Numbered from the stretch's first letter, positions 48,665 through 59,811 are shown. The stretch is DNA of 64,000 nt from Eimeria necatrix (GCF_000499385.1 NW_013651780.1:1-64000), one strand, 5' to 3'. Made by a program: numbers and translations. Notes: generated from the sequence alone by a model not told the origin.

Positions 48665-48740
48665 GGGATGCTCCCGCTACCAGGCCCTCTGCCAGTGCGC
48701 ACAGCAGCGCCAGCCCAGGGCCCCAGCAGCGCCACTTCAT
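44529..48740 (-). CDS. Pepsin-like aspartyl protease (A1 family)
   Basis: Secreted or compartmental aspartyl protease. The first exon (about 48376-48740, donor GTGAGT) has a signal peptide (MKWRCWGPGLALLCALAEG) and a polyGln run. The propeptide exon (47790-48091) holds MTRARESAEDETF and TTFYMKRGEGPFG. Catalytic motif 1 is FDTGST near 47430-47520, after CGMLGIGTPPQW; then LWVVGSKCEDDTC, FGTGRIEG, EGIVGMGFPDMS, and catalytic motif 2 VDSGTSFNTMPG near 45860-45900. The strand ILGSLGFMRHFYTVF leads to the last exon (44529-44717), which begins VGIARAV. Both Asp residues are intact, so it should be active. Coccidian relatives include the eimepsin and ASP groups; which clade is not decided here. Four introns contain separate tandem arrays. 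Confidence 0.92.
44728..44906. repeat. Intronic duplications in the protease gene, last intron
   Basis: A block of about 60 bp (AGTTCCACTTTGCAAATATT, later AAAAAATGCAACACC) occurs at 44728-44785 and 44793-44855. It is followed by three copies of GTGCATGCAA at 44876-44906. Confidence 0.85.
44979..45004. repeat. Interstitial telomere-type repeat (TTTAGGG)n
   Basis: About three and a half units of TTTAGGG, inside the last intron of the aspartyl protease gene (44718 to about 45058). TTTAGGG is the telomere unit of Eimeria, and internal copies are known from its repeat-rich segments. Confidence 0.95.
45005..45475. repeat. 33-bp direct repeat flanking a protease exon, with an array between
   Basis: TAGTCAGCTCGAGATGTGCA at 45005 and CTAGTCAGCTCGATATGTGC at 45442 continue alike through TTGAACAGTCT or TTGAACGGTCT. 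The two copies lie in introns on either side of the exon encoding the ILGSLGF strand. Between exon and second copy, 45290-45432 holds four units of a 30-bp array (GCAGCGCAGCAGCACTTGGG). Confidence 0.8.
45571..45636. repeat. (AT)n microsatellite
   Basis: TATATA runs interrupted by GTATGTA, in an intron of the protease gene. Confidence 0.9.
46561..46810. repeat. Four-copy intronic array, about 62 bp
   Basis: Units contain CAGACTCT, a CAAAGAAGAAAAG stretch, AGAGTCATTGT and GAAGTTCTTGAACTT. Within each unit AGACTCT and AGAGTCT form inverted arms. It lies in the intron next to the exon encoding FGTGRIEG. Confidence 0.85.
47161..47385. repeat. Three-copy intronic array, about 72 bp
   Basis: Each unit contains TTCAGATCAATTCT and GCCAATTAATCGACAAATAA. 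Copies differ by a few bases. It occupies the intron between the two N-terminal-lobe exons of the protease gene. Confidence 0.9.
48117..48128. promoter_or_regulatory. Palindrome GTGTACGTACAC in a protease intron
   Basis: Exact copy. On the coding (minus) strand it is followed by CTGCTTGCGCTGCGTGTGCAG, ending about 20 bases before the exon that starts TTCCTGATGCCC. This is again the branch-point/acceptor region of an intron. Confidence 0.5.
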
Positions 48741-48902
48741 TTTGCTGCTGGTTTGTTGCTGCAGCAGCAGAACTTTGAAAAGCAGAAATGCAAAAAAACT
48801 GTCAGCGGGAAGCGCAGGGGGCGCCAGTCGGCAGCTGGAGGCTTTCTGCGACCATCACGGGCTGCTGCAGCGGCGGGCCGTGAGCCCTGGGCGCGCGTCG
48901 GA

Positions 48903-48914
48903 GTGTACGTACAC
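48903..48914. promoter_or_regulatory. Palindrome GTGTACGTACAC, upstream of protease gene
   Basis: Exact copy 163 bases upstream of the protease start codon (minus strand), embedded in CAG/CGG triplet repeats. Confidence 0.5.
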
Positions 48915-49047
48915 CGCGGAGCAGCAGCAGCAGCGGCAGCAGCAGCGGCGGCAGCAGCAGCAGCAGCGGACGCCGGGCACCGCGCAGCAGCAAAACAGCC
49001 TCAGCCGAAGCGGTCCCCCCCAGTGTCTGCGCCAATCCGCCTTGTTC

Positions 49048-49084
<37 letters not shown>

Positions 49085-49241
49085 GGTGCTGCTGCTGCGG
49101 AGATGGAACTTAGCGGCAAATGGAGGACCTGCGAGTTTGCAGAAATCGGAAACGCGCAGAGGCGCAGCTGCAGCAGCTGCAGCAGTTGGTGTTTGCGTTG
49201 ATGGGGCAGCTTCTGCTGCGTTTGGAAGTTTCAAAGAACAA

Positions 49242-49295
49242 ATAACTCAATTTAAAGAAGATAACTCAATTTAAAGAAGATAACTCAATTTAAAT
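49242..49295. repeat. 20-bp tandem repeat, three copies
   Basis: AACTCAATTTAAAGAAGATA repeats in tandem; the last copy diverges after AATTTAAA. Confidence 0.9.
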
Positions 49296-50939
49296 GAGAA
49301 AGTGTTTCTGAAATTCGAAAGGGAAGGGGAGAATCCGGCGAAGCCCGCGAGTGCGGCACTCGAGCTAGCTGGCTTCCGCGGTGTCGCAATTAAATGCAAA
49401 AGATGCAAATGCGCTTTCAGGGGCCTCTTAAACCCTTTTTTATTCCCCTCGAATTAAAATGAAAGGGAAACTGAACAGCAGTGATCGCGGCGGCGTCCCG
49501 AGGTGTATGGACACTTCGGGCTGGCGGAGCGACGCCGTGACATGCGCCTGCTGCTGCTACGGCACACAGAAGCCCTTCTCGGCTTTCCTTCTTTTTAATT
49601 TCGGAGAACTTCCCTTTTTATTTTCCAAATATGAACTATTAAAAACAAAAGATCCGCTCCGACTTCGCCAACTTGTGCCTCCCGGGTCTTCGCGTGGCCG
49701 GTCAACCAGAAACCACTGAGGATCGAGCGAGGAAGCAGCGCAAAAGTTGCTGCTCTCTGTCCCAGTTCTCAAATTAAACATTCTAAACTATTTATATTTA
49801 ATATTTTGGTTTCGAATATTCAATTGGAGGCTTCGATGGGCCCTCAAGTACTTCACTTTCCCGTCACACGTTGACACGTTAGCACACACTGAACTGGGAC
49901 TTCTGCTGCAGCCCGTCACACCTGCTGTGTCTTAGAACTTCAGTTATTTGCAAAGCTTTAAAAGAATCTTTTGTTTTACTTTTTTCTCTGTTTGCTTTTC
50001 CTTATTATCTGCCGCCAGCTCTAATAGACGGCGCTGCAGCAAAGCTGAAATTGCCAACGGGGAAGTGCAGCAAAAAGCCCGGAGCACTTTACTTGAAAAG
50101 TGTTCAGCTGATTAAACTGGAGCAAAAAGGCACAGAGAGGGCACTTGAAGAGTAAAAGAGAAAAACGGTGGAGAGAGAAGTGTTGAGAGGCACTCTGGCA
50201 TTATTTGAATTCAAAAATTCAGAACTCAGAAAGAAAGAACACCTTTAGATATTCAAGTTCAAATATTCAAGTTTGCACACGAGCCTAAGTGCACTTGAAA
50301 GCTCCAATTCATGTTTTTAGTTGGAAAACTAAAAACATGAATGAAGTCCCTTTTTTGCACTTTTGCACTTTGCCACTTTTGCCAGTAAAAGAAACAAGAC
50401 AAAGACTTCTAAAGTTTGATTAATGGCATTTAATTCTGTTACTAAGCAGCTAGCCACTTGCTGATTAATTAAATGGCATTTTGAACAAGTCCAAAAAAAC
50501 TAATTTCCCATTCAACTCAAGTTCGGAGAAAACGCAGACTTTCTGTTTTCAAACTGCTGCACTCTGCGGACTTAGCGAAATTCCAGTTTTCTTTCAAGTT
50601 GAAATTAACCTTCAAATTGTGCCTTTAAAACACTTCTTTTGAATTATTTCTCGTCTTCTTTTTGCAAAGATGCATGCAGATCTTCAATTTGCAGAAAGCA
50701 GCAGCATTTGAGTGTTTCTGGACTTTTCTGAATTGCCTTGCTGCAGTTGAGGCGCTGCTGGGGTGTACATACACTGTGCGGTGTATGCACACATGGGGTG
50801 CAGCCAGCAGCAGCCACTCAGCCGCTCCACATTATAAACTTTCTTTCTTTTTTGCTTTTTGCAAGAGAATGGAAAAGCTGCTCATTATTGAAGGCTAAAT
50901 GCCAAACAACTCCAGCTTTATCTCTGCAATTAAAGGCCA

Positions 50940-51162
50940 AGGGGCCCCTCTAAGGGGCCCCCCTAAGGGGCTCCTCTAAGGGGCCCCGCTAAGGGGCCCC
51001 TCTAAGGGGCCCCCCTGAGGGACTTCTCTAAGGGGTCCCTCTAAGGGGCCCCTCTAAGGGGCCCCCCTGAGGGGCTCCTCTAAGGGGCCCCTCTAAGGGG
51101 CCCCCCTGAGGGGCTCCTCTAAGGGGCCCCTCTAAGGGGCCCCTCTAAGGGCCTCCCCTGCA
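50940..51162. repeat. 12-13-bp GGGGCCCC-type array
   Basis: About 17 units of CTAAGGGGCCCCT and variants (CTGAGGGGCTCCT). Each unit is close to a palindrome. Non-coding, but of the same sequence type as the coding arrays at 40240-40450 and 63450-63520. Confidence 0.9.
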
Positions 51163-51376
51163 TCCGTTTGCTGTGTGTGGGAAATGGGCCTCCACAGCCT
51201 TCGCATTGGCAGCAAAAGGATTAATTGAGTTGATCTTTCTTAGCAGCAAAGCTAAGGGCCAGCCTTTTGCTGCACAAGGGGCTTTTTGTTTTGCTTCCGT
51301 TTCCCTATGTCTCCCCTTCCCCGTGCCTTTTACACTGCTACCCGGGACTCCGCAGGTGCTGCACCTGCTTCCTCTG

Positions 51377-51418
<42 letters not shown>

Positions 51419-51980
51419 AGGGGGCCTCCCAGGGTACTGTACTCCTAAGAATTAAGGGTGAAGCTCAAATGGCCCGTCTCTGATGCGCAAAACGCATGCG
51501 GGCGGAGTTAGCGGCTCCCTTGGGGAGATCTTGCCCAGGACATGGCTGGCAGCAGCCAGCAGCAGCAGCAGCAGCAGCTGCTGCTGCTGCTGCGGGAGTG
51601 TGCCGCCCGCTGCCTGCGAGATTTCCCGCAATTGAGTTTTAAAAGGGAAATAAATGTGCAATTAAATGTTCGGAGAGGCTTAGAAAGCCCCAAAGTCGGT
51701 GAAGTGGCGGAAAGCAGCGAGATCGGCCCGCGCATGCAGGGGCTGCCGAGCCGCCGACTCAAGTTGAACGGCGGGTGTTGAGACACTTGGTGCATGCGAA
51801 ATTGATTTTCTTTGGAATTTCAGTAGACACTTTATTGACTTCTTCTTGAATTTCCACCGAGTTGGGGTTTGGAAGCCGCTTTCGGCGGTCGGCGTCGCGC
51901 TGCTGCTGCTGCTGCTGCTGTGCTGCTGCTGGGCCGAGCTGTACGTACACCGCAGCCTCCCGGGGTCTTCCCTCTGCAGA

Positions 51981-52095
51981 ATGAAACCTGCGATCTTCCC
52001 GAAGCGAGGCAGCGGAAATGGACTGTCTCCGCAGGCGGAGTTATCTTCGAGCGGGACGGAAATGCCGGCGTCAGTGCTGGAGCCGCTGCAGGCGC

Positions 52096-52133
<38 letters not shown>

Positions 52134-53022
52134 CCCTTCGACGCCTACGGGGACGCGCCCCCAGAGGCCCCCGGCGTGAAGCCGCGCGCGGGGGCCCTCA
52201 CGGCCTTCGCAGCAGCCCCGGAAAGCCAGGCCGCCGGCAGCAGCGGGAGAGGCGCAGCAGCAGCAGCAGCAAGTGCTGCAGTGCTGTACCCCGAAGGGCT
52301 GCCCAAGTTTCTGGGGCTGCTGCGGCCCACCATCACCTTCGGCGTGGGCCGCCTGACGCTGAGTCGGGGCATGGACTTCATTGCCCACTTTGTTGCAGTT
52401 TCAACTTTAGTTTTCTTCGTTTTTATTCTCTTCGCAGTCAACTGGATGCAGAAGCTCTGCCTCCCCATCGTCAGCAACTGGACCCACAACTGCACCCTCG
52501 CCGTCGGCGCCTTCATGGCCCTTTTAGGTAATTCAAAACAAAATAAAACTAAATACAACTCCGCGCAAAACCTGCGCTTTCCGCCGCTTCTTCAGGTGTA
52601 CGTACACCTGCTCAGCTGTACCGGCAGCTCGGGTGTACGCGCACCTCTTCAGGTGTACGTACACCCGAGCGGCGCCGCGGCCGCGCCGCGCACCGCGTTT
52701 TCTGCATTCGCACTAATGCTTTCGTCACAACTTCAATTTTAATTGTTTTTAGTTCTTTTTTATGTTTTTGAGTCGCATTTTTTGGCCCGAATCGCGTGTT
52801 CGGACTTGTTTGTTTGCCGCTTTCCTGCAGCGATCTTCTCGTGGCGCTCCGCCGCGAACTTCGACTTGAAAAGATCAAAAGTCTTTCTTTTTCTCCTGGG
52901 GTGGCGGCTGCACGTTTTTCTTTTGCTGAGTTTGCTGATGGTCTTGGGCTTGGCGCTGAAGCCGCAGCTGAACGCCCACGTGGAAAACAGCGTCCGCGTC
53001 TGCATGCTGCGGCAAGAAGCAA

Positions 53023-53053
<31 letters not shown>

Positions 53054-53192
53054 CCCGCTCCCCATTTCCCGAGTTTCGCTGCTGCCCACTTTGCCGCTGC
53101 CGGTCCTCAACTACGCCGGGCCTGCGCACCCCGCGCCGTGGGGTGTACGTACACCTGAAAACGCGCCTGCGGCCCAGCCCGCTGCAGCAAAT

Positions 53193-53225
<33 letters not shown>

Positions 53226-54908
53226 GAAGCCAACAAAGAGTCAACTAGTGAAACTAAACCACTGCCAGAAGCCGCACAAAGTCCGGACCAGACGGGGGGC
53301 CCCCCCGACGCAGCACAGGGGCAAGCAGCGGAGCCAGGGGCCCCAGCAGGGGCCCCCTCAGCTGCGGCTGGGGCCCCCAATTCAAATCCGACAGCAGGGG
53401 GGAATGAGCAGCAGAAAACACAAACTGAAAAGACGCAAGAAGAGCTGCAGCCTGCAGCAAACGGACCTGCTGCTGCTGCTGCAGCAGACGCCCCAGCAGC
53501 AGGAGAAACGGCCGCAGCAGCAGCAGGAAGCGAGGCCTCGGCCAGCCCGGAGACTGCTGCGCAGCAAGAACCAGCAGCAGCAGCAGCAACAGCAGCGCCG
53601 CCAGCAGCAGCAGCGGCACCGCCAGCAGCAGCAGCAGCACCGCCAGCAGCAGCAGCAGCAGCAGCGCCAGCAGGAGCAGCAGAAGCACCAAAGCCTGCAG
53701 CTGCGGAAGCAGAGCCCAGCGCAGCTGCAGCAGAGGCCGGAGCGGCTGCAGAAGAAGCGCAGCAGCAGGAGCGGGAAGGCAGCGGCGCTGCTGCGGACGC
53801 CGCGCAGACAGCAGCAGCAGCAAAGCTGCAGCAGCAGCAGCAGCAGCAGCAGCAGCGGGCGCTGCAGGCCGCGCAAGTTGCTGCTGTCAAAGAAACAAAT
53901 GCTGCTGTTGTGATGGTCCTCGTAGTGGCCTCTCTTGCACTTGTTTTTGAATTGTATTTAATGTACGCTTGCTGGAGCTTCAAAGTGTGGCTGGAAAGGG
54001 GCTACGAGGCCGTGGTCTTGGCGGGTAAGAAGGGTATTGCGGGCGATCTTGACTCGAACTTCGCCGAATTTCGCGCAGTTTCGCGCAGTTTAGTCGAGTT
54101 TATTCAATTTAGTCCAACAGATTCGAATAAAACGAATTAAAATGAGTTAAAACGGATTAAAATGAGTTAAAATGGAGTAAAATGAGTTAAAATGGAGCAA
54201 AATGAGGCGAAATGGAACATAGTTTCTTCCGGGTCTTTTGCGCTGTGCACGGAAATAAGTGGCGCTGTTGCCGATTTGGGAACTTCAGGACTTGGTTGAA
54301 TTCCTTTTTCGAAATTCAACATTTATTTATTTATTTTATTTATTTTATTTTATTTATTTTATTTATTTGTTTCATTTATTAATTCTTTTGTTTCTTTTCA
54401 TTCGTTTCGCAGGAGTGGCGCCGTTCGCGCCGGTAGACGGCGGCAACGGCTGGCTGGCCTACGCTGTGCGGATGCCGCAGACAGTTCAGCTCGAGACGTA
54501 CGGGGGCAATGGTGGGTTTTTTGGCATTTTGCAAATCCAAATTGAAACATTTAAAACTATTTAAAACTATTTAAAACTATTTAAAACTATTTTAGACTTT
54601 TTGAGGCAATGCGGGTCAATTTGCTTCGTTTTCTGGCCACGGATTTGGCTGCCTTGGCTTCTTTTCCGGGCCACCAGTGTCACCAGAGGAAATGTGAAAA
54701 CGGAAATGCATTCCAAAACTTATTTGTTTTGTTTCTCTTTTTTTTGCTGCTGCATTTAAAAACTTATTTGTTTCTTTTTGTTTCTTTTTGTTTCTTTTTG
54801 GCTTTTGCTGCAGCCGGCGGCGCTGGCCATCTGCCCGTCTTCGTGCAGACAACAGACTCGTCGGACTGTTTTGCAAATGTGAATCTTCCGATGACGGGTC
54901 GGTGGTGA
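51981..54908 (+). CDS. Multi-span membrane protein with large low-complexity inserts
   Basis: Four exons join with phase 1 throughout: 51981-52527, 52831-54024, 54413-54511 and 54814-54908; 644 residues. About four membrane spans are visible: HFVAVSTLVFFVFILFAV and CTLAVGAFMALLG in exon 1 (the second continuing across the splice into AIFSW), LHVFLLLSLLMVLGLAL in exon 2, and VVMVLVVASLALVFELYLMY near its end. Between spans 3 and 4 lies a Gln/Ala/Pro-rich region of about 300 residues (53160-53890). An N-terminal polySer tract is at 52099-52130. The tail reads GVAPFAPVDGGNGWLAYAV and ends NLPMTGRW. The family is not recognised; tetraspan or glideosome-membrane proteins are possible. Start chosen as the first ATG after the TGCAG at 51980. 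Confidence 0.75.
52596..52664. promoter_or_regulatory. Cluster of three palindromes in intron 1
   Basis: Exact GTGTACGTACAC at 52596 and 52653, and the variant GTGTACGCGCAC at 52633. All lie in the first intron of the membrane-protein gene, each preceded by AGG or GGG. Confidence 0.5.
53143..53154. repeat. Palindrome GTGTACGTACAC in coding frame
   Basis: Exact copy read in frame as part of Trp-Gly-Val-Arg-Thr-Pro in the membrane-protein exon. Either the motif has been accommodated in the protein or a short intron is hidden here. Confidence 0.6.
54127..54372. repeat. AAAATGAGTT and (TTTAT)n low-complexity repeats
   Basis: About nine 10-bp units of AAAATGAGTT type at 54130-54220, then TTTATTTA runs at 54306-54372. 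Both are in the third intron region of the membrane-protein gene. Four AAAACTATTT units follow at 54553-54593. Confidence 0.85.
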
Positions 54909-56379
54909 AGAAAAACAGAAAATAAACATGAAAAAGATGCATTTAATTGGCATTTATGCTTCATTATTTGCATTGGGGAAGTTTGGTTTCTTTTTCCGTT
55001 TCTTTTCCGTCGCTTTTCCGTCTTTTTCTGTTCTCGCGCTGCACTGTGCTCTGAGGGCGCCGCTGCTGCGCGGCAGCAGCAGCAGCAGCAGCAGCAGCAA
55101 ATGTGTCGCCGTTCGGGGTCGGGACCCTTGAAAGCCGAAAGATTGAATATCTTAATTGAGTTTAATGCTAGATGAAAGTAACTAATGGAAAGCGAATGAC
55201 TGCGGCCCGCGTTGCCAGTTCCTGGAGCGTGTTGCCACTTCCTGGACTGTCTGTACAGCAGGTCGAAAAGCTCTTGGTGTTTTCATGTTTTTAAATTCTT
55301 CGGCAACAGTTCTTTTCCCCTCTCGCCTCTGGCCGGCAGTTGACGGCTGCGAGGCTCTTTTGTGGGCGCTGATAACAGCGGGGGACTTTTCCTTGATGTT
55401 GCTGCACCAACAAATCCACGAAAACATGAAACAGTGTCAGATTCAGTTTTGGCCAAACTTGAAACATTTTCGAAACTCCAGCTCCAGCTAGTTGTAGCTT
55501 TCCAGCAGGAGTTCACGCACTCCACTGGCCCTGCAGAGTTGCGAACAACTGCAGCAAAGTTTTCAAACATTTCGAGAAATGAATGGACTTGTCATAATTC
55601 TTCGAGTTGAAGTGCCTCGTATTTTAAAACGTCTTTCTTCGATGTTTAAATGCTTTTTATTTATTTATGTTATTTGTTAATGCGAGGGGCGGCATCTGCT
55701 TGGCCGCATGCATGCATTCATGTTTCCCGGATGTTCGTTGAGCTTTCCATCTGTTTTTTAATTCCCAGAAGTTTTTAAAATTCATTTTGTTGTTTTATTT
55801 TATTTCTTTAATTCATTTTTGTGGCTTTTGAAGTTCAGATCACACCCGGGCCTCACCGCCCGCTGGCCGTGTTTTTGTTCCTCCTTTGCTCGCCCATTCT
55901 TTTGCAACTTTTAAATCGCGGCCATTTTCGTATGCCTTTATGCCTCATAAATGTGTACAATATACTGTACATAAGTACTATAAATGTATAAAATATATCA
56001 TTTATGTAAATGTATGCAATATACTGTACATTAATACATTATATGGTACAGGTGGATGCATACAATATATTGTACAGGTAGATCTATTCTTATTCTTGTA
56101 TGCCTCGTATAAATGTACACAATATATAGTCAATGCATACAATATACTCTACAGGTAATCTATTCGTGTGCTTGTACACAATATATTGTACAGGAGGATC
56201 AATACATTGGATCAATATATTGCACAGGCAGGAGCATTTCTCTGTGGCGGGTGTTCTGCATGTGGAGGTTTTCGTGTTTGTCTTCATCAGCTTTCCAAAT
56301 GCGGCTTCAGAGCTGCCTCAGCACATTTTGCAAAGTTTAAACAATTCGTTTTAACTTTCCGTTTTTCTTGCACAGTTGT
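54909..56379. other. A/T-rich intergenic region
   Basis: No supported gene. An ORF at 55362-55610 (contains LAKLETFSKLQLQLVVAFQQ) looks protein-like but stands alone. The repeat field at 55950-56225 is described separately. Confidence 0.4.
55950..56225. repeat. Field of TACAATATATTGTACAG palindromes
   Basis: At least seven copies of ACAATATACTGTACA or ACAATATATTGTACAGG, spaced about 20-50 bases apart and each nearly self-complementary. They are separated by A/T-rich filler. They share the TGTACA core with the GTGTACGTACAC family but are otherwise different. Confidence 0.8.
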
Positions 56380-56998
56380 TGCATGTCCAGGGCCAATTTT
56401 AACCGAGTTTCCGGCCTGGTGCCCACTGTTCGTTCGCTGCGATCCTGCAGTTGTTCTTCTTTTTGAGCCATTACGGATTCATTATTGTAGATTACACTTT
56501 GTTACTGATCCTTATTTAATAGAACAAAGGAGTAGGGCGTCTGCTGCAGACAGAAGAGCTAAGAAACGAGGCGTTGCGGGGGCAGCCTCGCGGGCAGTGT
56601 CTGTGGGGGAAGGAGAGTTTAAAGGAGTAAAATTAAAGGTAAATAAAGAAACTAATATGAATTCAAGACATTTAGGAGGAAATGATCACGATTCAAAACA
56701 GCTTTCCGCCTTGTGGGTCACTCAAACGGAAGCATGGGGGCCCCTGCCAGCCCGGCCCACCGCGGCAGCCCTAGCGGCATTTCTGAGCACTTTGCGCCGC
56801 CACTGCCTCGTCAATTTGCGTAAATTTCCTTTTTTTCTTATTATAGAAGCAGTTTTTCTGTTGCTGCAGTTCGCGCTTGCAAAATTCACCCGCTTTCCCG
56901 CTGCGGCCGCTACGCTGCGGACAGACCCCGCATGTGTTGCAGCAGCCTCTGCGGCCGTCTTCCCCTCTCGCTTTCGTTTTTCAGCTTTCTAGTGAATT
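56380..56998 (+). CDS. Possible gene or exon pair, unrecognised
   Basis: After an acceptor (TTGCACAG) an open frame of about 145 residues reads VVACPGPILTEFPAWCPLFV, then GVAGAASRAVSVGEGEFKGV and LSALWVTQTEAWGPLPARP. A donor near 56819 (GTAAAT) and an acceptor TGCTGCAG at 56868 could join it in phase to a short Arg/Cys-rich end that stops at 56998. No homology is recognised and no start exon is seen. It could equally be a chance open frame. Confidence 0.25.
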
Positions 56999-57359
56999 AA
57001 AAAGCGAACGGAAACCTTTAATATTCCGAGGGAATGGCTCCGCGCCGTCTGGCGAAGGGGTTTTCGCCGTACTTCCACGGATCGCCGCTGTAGGCGCTTT
57101 GGCCGGCGGGCGGCGGCGAGACTTGTCCTCGAATTCGTGCATTATCCGTCCTTTGCGGGATTTCTGGAGATTCTAAAGTTGAATAAAAGTGTTTTCTCGT
57201 TTATTAATGCCGCTAAGGGCTTGAAACGGCGGCGCCGAGGCCCCTTGCTGCAGCCCCGCTGCTGCCGTTCTTCTTTTTGCAAGTTTCCACTCAGCACTGA
57301 CTCATGCTGCCTTTGCAGCCTCAACTTCGCCACAGCTGCTTCAAGCTTGCGAGGCTGCA
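56999..57359. other. Upstream region of the PRELI gene
   Basis: G/C-rich, with no coding signal or repeat seen. Expected to hold the promoter and 5' UTR of the following gene. Confidence 0.4.
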
Positions 57360-57930
57360 ATGCGTTTATTTCAAAAAGAACATGTGTTCCACAATGACTG
57401 GGACACAATCACAGTGAGCTGCCTTTCCCATTCCTCTCTTGCAAATCCACTGCTTCTGCCCGCCGGGCTTCGCCAAATGCCAGCAGCAGCAGCAGCTGCA
57501 GCAGCAGCAGCTGCTGCTGCTGCAGCAGCAGCTGCAGCAGCAGCAGCAGCGGCGGCGGCGGCTGCAGCAGCAGCGGCGGCTGCAGCAGCAGCAGCAGCAG
57601 CGGCACTTCGAGCAGCACTTCGTATCGCTCCTGCTCGGGCGGCTGCACTTGCTGCTGGCTGCTGCTGTGGCGGCATTTCGTTTGCATGCAAATTCAAGGA
57701 TAAATTTCTGCATGCAAATGGAAATAATTAAAATAATTGTTTTGCTGCTTCAGTGGACTTTTGGTTTGCTGCAGTGCTGCTGTTTGCTGCAGTCGGCGTT
57801 TTGGGTCAAATACCCCAACGAGCTGCAGCCGCATGTGCTGCGCGTCGACACTCTCGATTTGCTGCTGGACACGGAGCAGCAGCAGTTCTCCTGCCGCAGG
57901 CTGCTCTCTCTCAAGTACCAGTGCCCCAAG

Positions 57931-58002
<72 letters not shown>

Positions 58003-58353
58003 CTTTTGGATTCGCGTCAGCGGAGAAAGCGGCGAGGAAAACGCGCTGCTGCTGCTGCTGCTGATGACGATTTGCTGCTGATGTGACGTTCTGCTGCTGC
58101 TGCCGCCGATATTCTTCTGCTGCTGCTGATTCTCTGCTGCTGCTGCTGCCGATTTGCTGCTGCTGCTGCTGCTGCTGCTGTGTTGCTGCAGATGGGTGCA
58201 GAAGTTCTTCGGCGCTTCGCCCGTGGGCTACGCGTTTGAACAGGCGACTTGTTCTTTGAAGGAAAAAAAGTTGACTCTGAAGTAAAATTAAAACTTCTTT
58301 TAATTTCATTTCACTTCAATTCAGATTTCATTCAACTCCCACACTTCCCATTC

Positions 58354-58386
<33 letters not shown>

Positions 58387-58546
58387 ATTTCCTGCTGCTG
58401 CTGCTGCTGCTGATTTATTGCTGCTGCTGCTGCTGATTTCCTGCTACTGCTGCTGCTGTTGATTTCCTGCTACTGCTGCTGTTGCTGCTGCTGCTGCTGC
58501 TGCACCTGCTGCTGCTGCTGCTGCTGCTTTCCTGCCGTGCCACTGC

Positions 58547-58587
<41 letters not shown>

Positions 58588-58750
58588 AGGTCGTGCAACT
58601 TCACGTTTGCTTCCTTCTTCCGCGTGGAAGAAACTTGCGAGTATTTGCCGCACCCGGAAAACCCGCAGCAAACTCTTTACAGGCAAAAGGCCACTTACAG
58701 AGTCTCCGGCTTGGGGCTGCCAGTCAACAGGGCCGTCGAAAACGTAAGCA

Positions 58751-58798
<48 letters not shown>

Positions 58799-58896
58799 AC
58801 GGCGGTTTTGTGCTGCTGCTGCTGCTGACGGCGGTTTTGTGCTGCTGCTGCTGCTGACGGTGATTTGCTGCTGCTGCTGCTGCTCAAATGCGCCGC

Positions 58897-58930
<34 letters not shown>

Positions 58931-59140
58931 AGGCTGCAGTGGCGCAGGCAGCAGAGAAGTCGGTGCTGGGCGTGAGCGTGGTGGAGCGGCTGGGGAAGTT
59001 CATAGCCGACCACCAGTGGGCGGATTGCTGCTGCTGCTGCTTCTCTTCTTTGGAAGAAAAAGCAGCAGCAGCTTCGAAGCAAGCTCAAGAAAAATACAGA
59101 CAAATCCGCATGCATGTCGAGCAGAAGCTCCGCGTGGCAG

Positions 59141-59182
<42 letters not shown>

Positions 59183-59278
59183 GCGGCGGCGGGAGCGGCG
59201 GCGAGGGCCGAGCTAGCCCCGCGCAGGGCAAGGCAGCTGCTGAGTTTGCTGCTGCGGCAGACACGGAGCAGCAGCGCG

Positions 59279-59312
<34 letters not shown>

Positions 59313-59762
59313 CACGGATTTGAAAACAGTTTCGCGTTCCTTTTTTGCTCCATTTCCTCCTCTTGCTGCTGCTCAATGGGAAGAAAGGACACAGACAAGT
59401 TACGCGCCGGAGCAGCAAACGGAGCGGGCTGCTGCTGCTGCAGCTTCTGCTGCAGCAGCAGAAGCAGCAGGGGCGGGCGCAGCCGCTGCAGCACGAACTG
59501 CCGCAGCAGCAGCAGCAGCAGCAGCAGCAGACAGCCTCGACGCGGAGTGCCCCTGCAGGCTCAGCAGCCCCTCAGGGAGACCTCCAATTCCAACTTCGAA
59601 ATGGAGTGAATTGCAAAAAGAAATAAAAGCAGCAGCAGCAAGTGGAGCGCATGCATGCGAGGCTTCAGCTGTATCGACAGCTGCAGCAGCAGCGGGAAGG
59701 ACTTCTGCTGCCTTCGAGTTCCCCTTCGCCGTCAGGGACACGGCGGCCGCTGCTGCTCGCTG

Positions 59763-59811
<49 letters not shown>

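Larger units (their letters stand above)
48741..51980. other. Repeat-rich intergenic region, about 3.2 kb
   Basis: Between the divergent protease and membrane-protein genes. It is dominated by CAG/CTG runs (48920-49090, 51380-51418, 51550-51595), and its long ORFs are poly-Ala, Gln or Leu shadows of these. A variant palindrome GTGTACATACAC lies at 50763 and another (CTGTACGTACAC) at 51939, 42 bases before the next ATG. Non-coding A/T-rich sequence fills 49240-50650. No gene is supported. Confidence 0.5.

Noticed and set aside
48219..49274. Plus-strand ORF of 351 residues at the 5' end of the protease gene
   Set aside because: Mostly poly-Leu and poly-Ala from the same triplet runs, opposite the well-supported protease exon.
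53192..53983. Minus-strand ORF of 263 residues, rich in Ala and Cys
   Set aside because: It is the antisense shadow of the CAG-rich exon of the membrane-protein gene; triplet runs are open in several frames.
58444..59418. Minus-strand ORF of 324 residues with polyGln and polyAla
   Set aside because: Antisense of the PRELI gene, whose exons match the family block by block.
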